Assembly: GCA_958267355.1 (NCBI GenBank)
Contig: OY279575.1
Span: 415,726 to 479,725 of the forward strand
Source of the DNA: an uncultured Alphaproteobacteria bacterium
GTDB taxonomy: Bacteria > Pseudomonadota > Alphaproteobacteria > JALCBB01
DNA: 64,000 nt
Direction of reading: 5' to 3'
Shown here: one piece after another, positions 56,218 through 64,000 of the stretch
Position numbering within the stretch: the first letter of the stretch is position 1
How the letters are laid out: each line of letters begins with the position of its first letter
Translations under genes and position numbers: made by a program
Notes under the pieces: model-generated
What the model was told of the DNA's origin: nothing
Databases searched by the model: none
Seen by the model: the letters and a program-made list of their open reading frames with translations, nothing else

Positions 56218-56610
56218 ATGAGCCGTAAGAAATCCACCTACAGCCTACGCAAACGGCGGAGCGAGCGTTTACGCCGCGCCTTGCGGCGTAAGTCGGGCTT
56301 GTATCGTGGGCGGGGTAGGCCGCGCTTGTCGGTTTTCCGTTCTAACCAGCAGATCTACGCGCAGGTGATAGACGATAACGCAGGGCACACATTGGTTTCG
56401 GCTTCCACGCTAGACGGAGAAGTACGCAAAACGCTACCCAACGGTAAAGGCACAGACAAAGCCGCCGCCGCAACAGTCGGTAAGGTTTTGGCTGAGCGGG
56501 CTTTGGCAAAGGGAGTCAAAGAAGTGGTTTTTGACCGTGGCCCATACCTATACCACGGACGGGTTAAGGCTCTGGCTGACGCTGCCCGTAGTGGTGGATT
56601 ACAATTCTAA
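56218..56610 (+). CDS. rplR: 50S ribosomal protein L18
   Basis: 130 residues. Arg-rich N-terminus ([20 protein letters not shown]), [20 protein letters not shown] and [20 protein letters not shown]. 5S rRNA binder. 13 bp before rpsE. Confidence 0.97.
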   Translation: MSRKKSTYSLRKRRSERLRRALRRKSGLYRGRGRPRLSVFRSNQQIYAQVIDDNAGHTLVSASTLDGEVRKTLPNGKGTDKAAAATVGKVLAERALAKGVKEVVFDRGPYLYHGRVKALADAARSGGLQF

Positions 56611-56623
56611 GCACGAGAGACTT

Positions 56624-57310
56624 ATGGCACGAGAAAAAGATAAAAGCGGCAGCAACGAGCGCAGTGACGAGCTGGTTGATAAGCTGGTTGGCATTAACCG
56701 TGTTGCCAAGGTGGTTAAAGGCGGAAGACAATTCGGCTTTTCTGCTTTGGTTGTGGTTGGCGATCGTCAGGGGCGTGTGGGCTTTGGTCATAGCAAGGCG
56801 CGTGAAGTTCCTGAAGCGGTGCGTAAGGCTACGGTGGCGGCTAAGCGGCAGTTGATTCGTGTTCCTTTGCGTGAGGGACGAACTTTGCACCACGATGTTG
56901 TCGGGCGCTTTGGTGCGGGGCGTGTGGTTTTGCGTGCAGCTCCGCCAGGGACAGGAATTATCGCAGGCGGAGCTATGCGCGCAATCTTTGAGTGCTTGGG
57001 GATTCAAGATGTTGTTGCGAAGTCTATTGGCAATAACAATCCGAACAATATGGTTCATGCGGCGTTTGATGCGCTTTCGCGTATGGAGAGTCCGCGTATG
57101 GTGGCGCAACGCCGTGACAAGCGGGTGGGGCAAATCCTTGTGCGGCGGAATGAAGAAAGCGAAGCCGCGTCGGCAAAGGACAAAAAAGATAAAAGCAAGG
57201 CAAGCAACGGAAGCAACGGAAACAAGGCAAGCAACGGAAACAAGACAAGCAACAAGGCAAGCAACAAAGCCGAAGCAACAGCCAAGCCTACAAGTGGAGA
57301 GCAAGCCTAA
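56624..57310 (+). CDS. rpsE: 30S ribosomal protein S5 with Lys/Asn/Ser-rich C-terminal tail
   Basis: 228 residues from the ATG at 56624 (the frame opens earlier inside rplR). The core (to about residue 190) is normal: [57 protein letters not shown] and [18 protein letters not shown]. About 45 extra residues of [10 protein letters not shown] repeats end it. Needed for decoding fidelity. The stop overlaps rpmD (TAATG). Confidence 0.96.
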   Translation: MAREKDKSGSNERSDELVDKLVGINRVAKVVKGGRQFGFSALVVVGDRQGRVGFGHSKAREVPEAVRKATVAAKRQLIRVPLREGRTLHHDVVGRFGAGRVVLRAAPPGTGIIAGGAMRAIFECLGIQDVVAKSIGNNNPNNMVHAAFDALSRMESPRMVAQRRDKRVGQILVRRNEESEAASAKDKKDKSKASNGSNGNKASNGNKTSNKASNKAEATAKPTSGEQA

Positions 57311-57498
57311 TGGCAGGTGCAAAGACCATACGGGTGCGGCAGGTGCGGAGTCCGATTGGGCGTACGCAAGACCAGTGGGCAACTTTGCGCGGCCTTGGGC
57401 TTGGCAAAATTGGTCGCGAGCGTGAATTAGAAGATACGCCCGCTGTCCGTGGAATGGTGCGCAAGGTTTCGCACTTGGTTGCGATTGTTTCTGAGTGA
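57310..57498 (+). CDS. rpmD: 50S ribosomal protein L30
   Basis: 62 residues: [55 protein letters not shown]. Overlaps rpsE by one base. Confidence 0.96.
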   Translation: MAGAKTIRVRQVRSPIGRTQDQWATLRGLGLGKIGRERELEDTPAVRGMVRKVSHLVAIVSE

Positions 57499-57522
57499 TC
57501 GGCAGGCGAAGAGAGTAATTTT

Positions 57523-58164
57523 ATGAAGCTCAACCAGATTAGAGGCAAGCCAAAGGCACGGCATGCGCGAAAGCGTGTCGGGCGTGGTACGGGTTCAGGG
57601 CTTGGCAAGACTTCAGGACGCGGACACAAAGGAGCAAAATCGCGTAGCGGTTTTGCGATTGGTGGTTTTGAAGGCGGACAAATGCCGATTTACCGTCGTA
57701 TGCCGCAACGGGGATTTACCAATCACAACAGGCGCCATTGGCGTGAGGTGACTCTAGGGCGGATTCAACGGGCTGTGGATGCAAAAGCACTAGACCTTAG
57801 CGGGGTGATTGATGCTGATGCGATGCGGCAGGCGGGTTTATTCCGCAAGGCAGGAGACGGTGTGCGTGTCATCCAAGGTGGCGGAGAGCTTTCGGCGAAG
57901 CTGAATCTTTCGGTTTCGGGTATTTCTGCGGGCGCACGAGCCAAGGTGGAGTCTTTGGGCGGTGAAGTTTCGCTTCTGCCTGACGCCCAAGGCGAGCGTA
58001 GCCGTGCCCGTCGTGAAAAGCGGGTTGCTAAGAAAGCGGATAAGAAAGCCAACAAGCAAGCCAGTGCCAAAAACGCGGAGACGACTCCTGCCCCTGAGAC
58101 TTCTGCTCCTAAGACTCCTGCGGCGGGTGGGGCGGAGTCTGATGCGCCTGTTGCTTCCGCCTAA
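57523..58164 (+). CDS. rplO: 50S ribosomal protein L15 with C-terminal extension
   Basis: 213 residues; usual L15 is about 145-165. Core: MKLNQIRGKPKARHARKRVG, GRGTGSGLGKTSGRGHKGAK, GFEGGQMPIYRRMPQRGF. The last about 50 residues are Lys/Ala then Pro/Thr/Ala low-complexity sequence (KKADKKANKQASAKNAE and on). A long repeat-filled gap follows before secY. Confidence 0.96.
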   Translation: MKLNQIRGKPKARHARKRVGRGTGSGLGKTSGRGHKGAKSRSGFAIGGFEGGQMPIYRRMPQRGFTNHNRRHWREVTLGRIQRAVDAKALDLSGVIDADAMRQAGLFRKAGDGVRVIQGGGELSAKLNLSVSGISAGARAKVESLGGEVSLLPDAQGERSRARREKRVAKKADKKANKQASAKNAETTPAPETSAPKTPAAGGAESDAPVASA

Positions 58165-58636
58165 CCTTGCCTAGACACGCCTTATAGCCAGTCCGTACAG
58201 TAAATCCTTACAGCAAGCACTTACAGCCCGCCTTACAGCCAGCAAGCCCACCCTATAACCCCTTATAGCCCCTTCTAGCCCCCTTTCCGCCTAAACCCTG
58301 CCGAAACGCCCACACAAGCCCCTACAAGCCCCTAACCCCCCTTTATCGCCTCCACTTACCTAATTCCGCCAAAACGCCCCACACAAGCCCCTACAAGCCC
58401 CTAACCCCCCTTTATCGCCTCCACTTACCTAATTCCGCCAAAACGCGCCACACAAGCCCCTCAAGCCCGTACAGAACGCTTTTACAAGCCAAGCCCTACC
58501 AAGCCCTTCCATCAAGCCCCTTACAGCAAGCCAGCAAATCCCTTACAGCAAGCCATAAAGCCCTTACAGCAAATCCCTTGCTAGCCAAGTCTCTAACCCA
58601 GTTCCTGCAACCTGCCCTGCAAGCCCCCTAGCCGCT
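58165..58636. other. 472-bp rplO-secY gap made of repeats
   Basis: No gene. It is strongly C-rich on the plus strand and consists of variants of 'caagcccctacaagcccct' and 'cttacagcaagcc', with a 69-bp tandem repeat at 58311-58466. No hairpin terminator or promoter is evident. It breaks an otherwise tightly packed spc operon, so secY may need its own promoter or read-through. Confidence 0.65.
58311..58466. repeat. 69-bp tandem repeat (2.2 copies) upstream of secY
   Basis: Units start CACACAAGCCCCTACAAGCC at 58311 and 58380, nearly identical over the full 69 bp, with a partial third at 58449. Confidence 0.9.
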
Positions 58637-59986
58637 ATGGTTTCCGCCGCTGAACAGCTCGCCGCCAACTTCAACTTCGGAGCCCTTGGGCGTGCCCAAG
58701 AGTTGAAGAAGCGTATTTTCTTTACGCTAGGTGCTTTGATCATCTATCGCTTCGGAGCCTACATCCCGATCCCTGGGATTGATTCCAACGCCATCCGTGA
58801 TTTGTTTGAAACCCAATCAGGCGGTGTACTCGGAGTCTTTGACCTTTTCGCAGGTGGAGCTCTGGGGCGTATGACAATTTTTGCGTTGAATATTATTCCG
58901 TACATTTCTGCCAGCATTATTGTTCAGCTTTTGACGGCGGTGAATCCGCGTATGAATGCTCTGAAGAAAGAAGGCGAAAGCGGAAGACGCAAGCTGAATC
59001 AATATAGTCGCTATGGCACGGTGGTCTTGGCGGCGTTTCAGGCTTTGGGAATTGCAGTCGGGTTAGAAGCCCTTTCGGTTTCCACGGGGGCAGGTGCTGT
59101 TGTGGAGCCAGGTACTTTGTTTCGCTTTACCACGGTGGTGACCTTAACGGGCGGAACAATTTTTCTGATGTGGCTAGGGGAACAGATTACCCAACGCGGA
59201 GTCGGTAACGGAATTTCTCTCATCATCTTTGCGGGTATTGTCGCCAACTTGCCGCTTGCGATTGCTTCCACGCTAGAGCTCGGACGTACGGGCGTTATGT
59301 CTACAGGCTTTATTTTATTTCTGTTTGTGATGGCGATTGCGGTGATTGCGGCTATTGTTTTTGTTGAAAGGGCGCAACGCCGCTTGGTGGTGCAGTTTCC
59401 GAAGCGGCAGCAGGGTGCGCGGATTATGCAGGGGCAATCAATTCACCTGCCGTTTAAGGTGAATCCTGCAGGAGTTATTCCGCCGATTTTTGCGTCTTCC
59501 TTGTTGCTTATGCCGCTCACGGTGGCAGGCTTTGCGCAGAGCAGTGGCTCAGGCTGGCTTCTATGGATTGCCAACAATGTTTCGCATGGTCGTCCATTGT
59601 TTATGTTGCTTTATGCGTCAATGATTGTTTTCTTTGCCTACTTCTATACGAGTCTTGTGGTGAGTCCGAAGGAAACAGCAGACAACTTAAAACAACAAGG
59701 CGGGTTTATCCCTGGAATTCGTCCGGGACAGCAAACCACTGCCTATATCAGCTTTGTCTTAAATCGTCTGCTGGTCTTGGGTTCTGCTTATTTGGTGGTG
59801 GTTTGCCTTTTGCCTGAGTTATTGATCTCGCGTTATGCGGTGCCGTTTTATTTTGGCGGTACGAGCTTACTGATTGTGGTGACGGTGACGCTGGATACGG
59901 TGGCACAGATTCAATCACATTTGCTGGCGCATCAATATGAGGGATTGGTACGCAAGGCTAATCTTCGCTCTCCCAGGCGGGGTTAG
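58637..59986 (+). CDS. secY: Preprotein translocase subunit SecY
   Basis: 449 residues with ten membrane helices. SecY forms the protein-conducting channel with SecE and SecG. FTLGALIIYRFGAYIPIPGI near the N-terminus, GVFDLFAGGALGRMTIFALN, LTGGTIFLMWLGEQITQRG and IPLPF-type cytoplasmic loops are present; the C-terminal LLAHQYEGLVRKANLRSPRR is basic. ATG at 58637. Confidence 0.97.
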   Translation: MVSAAEQLAANFNFGALGRAQELKKRIFFTLGALIIYRFGAYIPIPGIDSNAIRDLFETQSGGVLGVFDLFAGGALGRMTIFALNIIPYISASIIVQLLTAVNPRMNALKKEGESGRRKLNQYSRYGTVVLAAFQALGIAVGLEALSVSTGAGAVVEPGTLFRFTTVVTLTGGTIFLMWLGEQITQRGVGNGISLIIFAGIVANLPLAIASTLELGRTGVMSTGFILFLFVMAIAVIAAIVFVERAQRRLVVQFPKRQQGARIMQGQSIHLPFKVNPAGVIPPIFASSLLLMPLTVAGFAQSSGSGWLLWIANNVSHGRPLFMLLYASMIVFFAYFYTSLVVSPKETADNLKQQGGFIPGIRPGQQTTAYISFVLNRLLVLGSAYLVVVCLLPELLISRYAVPFYFGGTSLLIVVTVTLDTVAQIQSHLLAHQYEGLVRKANLRSPRRG

Positions 59987-60076
59987 GGTTAGAGGCAAGG
60001 CTAGAAATAGAGGCTAAGCCGTGGCACAAGATGCGGCTCAGATAAACAGAAGATACAAACAGGAGGTATTAAGACT

Positions 60077-60646
60077 ATGCGACTTGTTCTTTTCGGACCA
60101 CCAGGGGCGGGTAAGGGCACACAGGCGACGCGTTTGTCGGAGAAGTTTTCTGTGCCTGCTTTATCAACGGGGGATATGTTCCGAGCGGCAGTGAAAGAAG
60201 GGACAGAACTCGGCAGGCAAGCCAAGCAGGTTATGGACACGGGCGGGCTTATGCCTGACTCAATAACCTTTGGCTTGGTGCAGGAGCGTTTGACTCGAGC
60301 AGATTGTGGCGATGGATTTTTGCTAGATGGCTTTCCGCGCAACACGGTTCAAGCCGAGCTGTTGGAAGCCCATCTAGCGGCTCAAGATACGCCACTGGAT
60401 GCAGTCTTATTTTTGGAAGTGCCTGAAGCCGAGCTGTTGCGCCGTCTGAAAGGCCGTGCCGAGCAGGAGGGAAGAAGCGACGACACAGAAGAAACCATTC
60501 GGGCGCGTTTGCAGACCTACGAGCAGGAAACCGCGTCTTTGCGTCCCTTTTACGACCAGCGGGGGCTTCTGGTGCCTGTGGATGGAGCAGGTGGAGACGC
60601 TGACTCGGTCTTTACGGCTTGTCTAGCGGCTTTACAGCCTGTCTAG
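60077..60646 (+). CDS. adk: Adenylate kinase (short form)
   Basis: 189 residues. Interconverts AMP + ATP and 2 ADP. P-loop GPPGAGKGTQATRL, AMP-site STGDMFRAAV, DGFPRNTVQAE, and RRLKGRAEQEGRSDDTEETI with a short LID and no zinc cysteines. AGGAGGT precedes the ATG. The end of the gene runs into a 101-bp tandem repeat. Confidence 0.97.
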   Translation: MRLVLFGPPGAGKGTQATRLSEKFSVPALSTGDMFRAAVKEGTELGRQAKQVMDTGGLMPDSITFGLVQERLTRADCGDGFLLDGFPRNTVQAELLEAHLAAQDTPLDAVLFLEVPEAELLRRLKGRAEQEGRSDDTEETIRARLQTYEQETASLRPFYDQRGLLVPVDGAGGDADSVFTACLAALQPV

Positions 60647-60932
60647 GGGCTATCTGGGGCAAAATACACCCGTCTAGGGCTTAACGCTTGTCTATGGGCT
60701 TTACAGCTTGTCTCACGGCTTGTTTAGGGGCTGTACAGCTTGTTTAAGGGCTATATGGGGCAAAATACACCCGTCTAGGGCTTAATGCTTGTCTGTGGGC
60801 TTTACAGCCTGTCTCACGGCTTGTTTAGGGGCTGTACAGCTTGTTTAGGGGCTATCTGGGGATATATTCACCCGTCTAGGGCTTAATGCTTGTCTGTGGG
60901 CTTTACAGCTTGTCTCACGGCTTGTTTAGGGG
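60646..60932. repeat. 101-bp tandem repeat (about 3 copies) downstream of adk
   Basis: GGGGCTATCTGGGGCAAAAT begins the units at 60646, 60747 and 60848, each continuing through CACCCGTCTAGGGCTTAA and TTTACAGC(T/C)TGTCTCACGG. The third unit lacks a 20-bp segment. The first unit starts within the adk stop region. Confidence 0.9.
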
Positions 60933-61185
60933 CTTGGCTACTGACTTGTAGGCTTGGGCGTGGATGAAGGCGAATTCTTGACGGATTCAAGCACGATGGG
61001 GTATCGTATGGGGGAATTCTTCCGAGTTTCGATAAGTCAGAAAAGCGGCTCGTCTTGTGGGACAAGCAGGGCGGAGCAAGGTTTTTCTGTCTTTTTGTCT
61101 TGGTGAACTTTGTCTTGATGAAATTTGTCCTGATGAAATTTTTCTGGGCAAACTTGTCTGCACTCTAATCAACCGCGAGACCACT
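60647..61185. other. 539-bp adk-rpsM gap
   Basis: No gene is supported. 60646-60932 is the 101-bp tandem repeat. 60950-61070 is unremarkable. 61085-61150 contains 'cttgatgaaatttgtcctgatgaaatttttctg' duplications just before rpsM. It separates the spc operon from the alpha operon, so an rpsM promoter is expected here, but I cannot place it. Confidence 0.55.
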
Positions 61186-61566
61186 ATGGCGCGTATCGCA
61201 GGAGTTAACCTACCCGCTAAAAAGCGTGTGGAAGTAGCTCTGACTTACATCTACGGCATTGGTCCGACCAAGGCGCGTGAAATCCGTGTTAAGGCGGAGA
61301 TTGAAGAAGCGCGTCGCGTGCACGAGTTGAACGACGATGAAGTTTTGCGTATCCGCGAGACCATTGACCGCGACTACACCGTTGAGGGAGATCTACGCCG
61401 CGAGCGGGCTTTGGCAATTAAGCGTTTGACTGATTTGGGCTGCTATCGTGGCTTGCGACACCGCCGCGGACTGCCTGTCCGCGGACAGCGTACCCACACC
61501 AACGCCCGCACCCGCAAAGGCAAGGCAGTACCGATTGCGGGCAAGAAGCTGGCGACCAAGAAGTAA
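61186..61566 (+). CDS. rpsM: 30S ribosomal protein S13
   Basis: 126 residues from the ATG at 61186 ([20 protein letters not shown]); the upstream open frame is in repeat-like sequence. [20 protein letters not shown] with ARTRKGK is the tRNA-contacting tail. First gene of the alpha operon; rpmJ is absent before it, as usual in alphaproteobacteria. Confidence 0.97.
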   Translation: MARIAGVNLPAKKRVEVALTYIYGIGPTKAREIRVKAEIEEARRVHELNDDEVLRIRETIDRDYTVEGDLRRERALAIKRLTDLGCYRGLRHRRGLPVRGQRTHTNARTRKGKAVPIAGKKLATKK

Positions 61567-61603
61567 GACAGGCAAGCGTAGACACAAACTTTAGGCGACT
61601 CTG

Positions 61604-61999
61604 ATGGCACAACAGCAAGCAGCTCCGCGGACGCGCAAGCGTGAACGCAAGAACATCGCTAGCGGTGTTGCCCATATCAACGCGACTTTCAACAACACCA
61701 TCATTAACATCACCGATCATCAGGGCAATACAATTGCTTGGTCTTCAGCAGGCGTGCAGGGCTTCAAAGGCTCGCGTAAATCTACGCCTTTTGCCGCCCA
61801 GCTGGTTGCCGAAGCCGCAGGACGCAAAGCCCAAGAGCATGGAGTCCGCACTTTAGAAGTCAATATTCGCGGCCCAGGTTCGGGGCGTGAATCTGCCTTA
61901 CGCGCGCTTTCTGCTGTGGGTTTTACGATTACGGTAATCCGTGATGTGACACCGATACCGCACAATGGCTGTCGTCCGCCGAAACGCCGCCGCGTTTAG
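61604..61999 (+). CDS. rpsK: 30S ribosomal protein S11
   Basis: 131 residues. [40 protein letters not shown], and [18 protein letters not shown] with [17 protein letters not shown] end. Platform protein of the 30S subunit. Confidence 0.98.
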   Translation: MAQQQAAPRTRKRERKNIASGVAHINATFNNTIINITDHQGNTIAWSSAGVQGFKGSRKSTPFAAQLVAEAAGRKAQEHGVRTLEVNIRGPGSGRESALRALSAVGFTITVIRDVTPIPHNGCRPPKRRRV

Positions 62000-62074
62000 A
62001 ATTTGTACAACTTGCCATACGCCTTTCCCCTAAGGCTAAGAAGACACACCGACAAGCACAAGAGAGAAATCGCC

Positions 62075-63148
62075 ATGGAAACACAAGTTAATCCTACGCC
62101 TACTGTTGCTCCTGTAGCACCGAGTGAAGACGCGCTAGACTTAATTCGTCCTGAAGGCTTGCGCGTGGAAGCAGACCCGAATTCTTCAAACACAATTGCC
62201 CGCTTTGTTGCCGAGCCGCTTGCCCGTGGCTTCGGAGTCACCTTAGGCAATGCCTTGCGTCGGGTTCTGCTTTCGTCTTTACCTGGTGCTGCTGTGACTG
62301 CCATTCAGATTGATGAAGTCAGCCACGAGTTTTCGGCAATTCCGGGTGTGCATGAAGACTTGGTGGATATCGGATTAAACTTCAAGCAGGTAGCTCTGCG
62401 TATGGAAGGTGCGCGTCCGCGTAAGTTGCGCCTACAGGCAAGCGGACCTGGCCCCGTGACCGCAGGACAGATTGAAGTCGTAGACGATATGCGGATTATG
62501 AATCCCGACCATGTGATCTGCCACCTAGACGATGGCGCGCGAATTGATATTGAAGTCACGGTCGCGACAGGGCGGGGCTATGAACCTGCGCGTAGCAATC
62601 GTGAGTCGGGTGCACCGATTGGTTTGATTCCGCTGGATGCAGTCTTCTCGCCTGTGCGGCGTGTTGCCTACACGGTAGAAAACACCCGTGTCGGACGAGT
62701 CACCGACTACGACAATCTTTCGCTAGAAGTAGAAACCAACAGCACGATTTCACCTGAGGAAGCAGTACACCGTGCCGCCGCTATTCTGCGTGAGCAACTG
62801 GCTTTGTTCATCCGTAGTGGTGTGCGGCTGTCTGAGGAGACAGATGGTAGCCCCTTGCCGCCAACGGACTTGCCGTTTAGTCCGCATCTGCTCAAGCGGG
62901 TTAATGACCTTGAGCTTTCGGTACGAGCCGCCAACTGCTTGAAGAGCGAAAATCTGCTCTATGTTGGTGACCTTGTGGCGCGTAGTGAAATGGATCTGCT
63001 GAAAACGCCAAACTTTGGGCGTAAGTCCTTGAACGAGATTAAGCAGGTGCTAGAAAATCTGGGCCTGACTCTCGGTAAGACCGTGGAAGGCTGGCCACCC
63101 GAAGAAGACATAGAAATGCTACGCAAACGCTATTCGGAATTTCTCTAA
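62075..63148 (+). CDS. rpoA: DNA-directed RNA polymerase subunit alpha
   Basis: 357 residues from the ATG at 62075 (AGAGAG upstream). The N-terminal domain has [20 protein letters not shown] and [19 protein letters not shown]. The linker region leads to a C-terminal domain with [20 protein letters not shown] and [18 protein letters not shown], which binds UP elements and activators. No rpsD precedes it; rpsD is at 18506-19120. Confidence 0.98.
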   Translation: METQVNPTPTVAPVAPSEDALDLIRPEGLRVEADPNSSNTIARFVAEPLARGFGVTLGNALRRVLLSSLPGAAVTAIQIDEVSHEFSAIPGVHEDLVDIGLNFKQVALRMEGARPRKLRLQASGPGPVTAGQIEVVDDMRIMNPDHVICHLDDGARIDIEVTVATGRGYEPARSNRESGAPIGLIPLDAVFSPVRRVAYTVENTRVGRVTDYDNLSLEVETNSTISPEEAVHRAAAILREQLALFIRSGVRLSEETDGSPLPPTDLPFSPHLLKRVNDLELSVRAANCLKSENLLYVGDLVARSEMDLLKTPNFGRKSLNEIKQVLENLGLTLGKTVEGWPPEEDIEMLRKRYSEFL

Positions 63149-63171
63149 GCTTAAGCCTGTCAGCTTGTCTT

Positions 63172-63227
63172 CTTGAATCTGCTCTTTTGAACCTGCTTTC
63201 TTGAATCTGCTCTTTTGAACCTGCTAG
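63172..63227. repeat. 28-bp tandem duplication between rpoA and rplQ
   Basis: CTTGAATCTGCTCTTTTGAA plus CCTGCT(T/A) is repeated perfectly at 63172 and 63200 in the 150-bp gap. Confidence 0.85.
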
Positions 63228-63298
63228 GGCTTCTACACCAGCTTCTGCACCAAGCTCTGCCCGAATTTGTCTAACCCTTCTACTCTACCGAACTTGCT

Positions 63299-63694
63299 AT
63301 GCGACATAGACTATCAGGCCGTAAGCTGAATCGTACCTCTGCGCATCGCAAGGCGTTGATGGCGAATTTGTCCACTTCGCTTTTGCGTTACGAGCAGATC
63401 CAGACGACTCTACCGAAAGCCAAAGAACTACGCGGACATGTTGACCGCCTGATTACCCTCGCCAAAAAAGGCGACTTAGCCGCACGCCGTAGGGCAGGGC
63501 GAATCATCCGCGATGAAGAAGTACTGGCGAAGCTGTTTGAAGACTTAGCCCCACGCTACGCCGAACGCCCTGGCGGCTATACCCGTGTGCTTAAGGCGGG
63601 GTTTCGTCACGGCGACAATGCACCACGGGCTGTAATTGAACTGGTAGACAGAAACCCAGACGCAAAACCCGTAGAGACAATAGAAGACGAATAG
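63299..63694 (+). CDS. rplQ: 50S ribosomal protein L17
   Basis: 131 residues. [20 protein letters not shown] opening, [40 protein letters not shown]. Last gene of the alpha operon. Tunnel-exit protein. Confidence 0.97.
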   Translation: MRHRLSGRKLNRTSAHRKALMANLSTSLLRYEQIQTTLPKAKELRGHVDRLITLAKKGDLAARRRAGRIIRDEEVLAKLFEDLAPRYAERPGGYTRVLKAGFRHGDNAPRAVIELVDRNPDAKPVETIEDE

Positions 63695-63830
63695 CTTGCG
63701 CTACCTTTAAACCCGTTTAGTGCTAGGCACGACTTATAAGTTGTCATTTCACTTTTTAGCAACTCTGTTATCCCACGACTTTACTGCTGGCTAATTTTGT
63801 TTCGCTACTTTTAAACCTGTTTGTTGCGCT

Positions 63831-64000
63831 CTAACTTTTGCCCTTCTTAGTGCGCTCTGCATCCCAAGCGTCTAACCGCTTTTTAATCTCAGCTTCTGTA
63901 CCATCGCCCTTAGGGCGATAAAACTTGCGCCGTTCCATTCCTTCAGGAAAATAATCCTGCCCCGAAAACCCCGTTTCGGTATCAGGGTCATAGACATAGC
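63831..64000 (-). CDS. rarA: Replication-associated recombination protein A (RarA/MgsA), C-terminal fragment
   Basis: Partial gene running off the right edge. The minus-strand frame ends at 63831 and reads YVYDPDTETGFSGQDYFPEG then MERRKFYRPKGDGTEAEIKK before a short basic tail. This matches the C-terminal end of RarA AAA+ ATPases (GYxYxHD...xQxYxPxxxxxxxFYxPxxxGxExEIxxRL). RarA acts at stalled forks. rarA downstream of rplQ is common in alphaproteobacteria. Only about 55 codons are visible. Confidence 0.8.
   Translation of the reverse strand, partial: YVYDPDTETGFSGQDYFPEGMERRKFYRPKGDGTEAEIKKRLDAWDAERTKKGKS

Overview
This 64 kb window is chromosomal DNA from an alphaproteobacterium, most likely one near the Rhodospirillales/Acetobacterales. 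The evidence is rpsT next to dnaA, a class I lysyl-tRNA synthetase, a MarR/OmpR pair of the PetP/PetR type beside a branched-chain aminotransferase, a K+-independent proton-pumping pyrophosphatase, and rarA downstream of rplQ. I cannot name a genus. Nearly all genes are ordinary and well conserved. I see no prophage, insertion sequence, CRISPR array or rRNA operon.

Layout. 1-6.6 kb: rpsT (flanked by inverted mosaic repeats), dnaA, lysK, pyrD (N-terminus apparently displaced by a +1 frame change), tRNA-Val. 6.9-9.5 kb: a YbjN-like protein, proC, a TetR-like regulator with a histone-H1-like lysine tail, a CsaA-like protein. 9.5-15 kb: histidine kinase, OmpR-type regulator and MarR regulator, divergent from ilvE, then an MFS transporter. 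15.4-19.1 kb: hppA, a small membrane protein and rpsD. 19.5-27.7 kb: a putrescine/polyamine and omega-amino-acid catabolic neighbourhood (two class III transaminases, gamma-glutamylputrescine synthetase and oxidase, alanine dehydrogenase), with an orphan NPPF-type methyltransferase in the middle. 27.8-28.8 kb: rlmB.

29-63.7 kb is one long co-directional macromolecular-synthesis block: tRNA-Tyr, tRNA-Gly, tuf, tRNA-Trp, secE-nusG, rplKAJL, rpoBC, rpsLG-fusA-tuf, then the S10, spc and alpha operons through rplQ. The order is standard for alphaproteobacteria, with no rpmJ and with rpsD elsewhere. The 3' end of rarA enters from the right edge on the minus strand.

The unusual theme is the DNA between genes. 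Many gaps carry their own private short tandem repeat, with periods of 12, 14, 15, 20, 24, 26, 28, 62, 69, about 80, 89 and 101 bp. They share no common unit and occur even inside ribosomal-protein operons. Several proteins carry matching low-complexity insertions or tails (L3, S5, L15, RlmB, the TetR-like regulator, the MFS protein). A second theme is a mosaic hairpin-rich dispersed repeat present in three copies, two of them inverted around rpsT.
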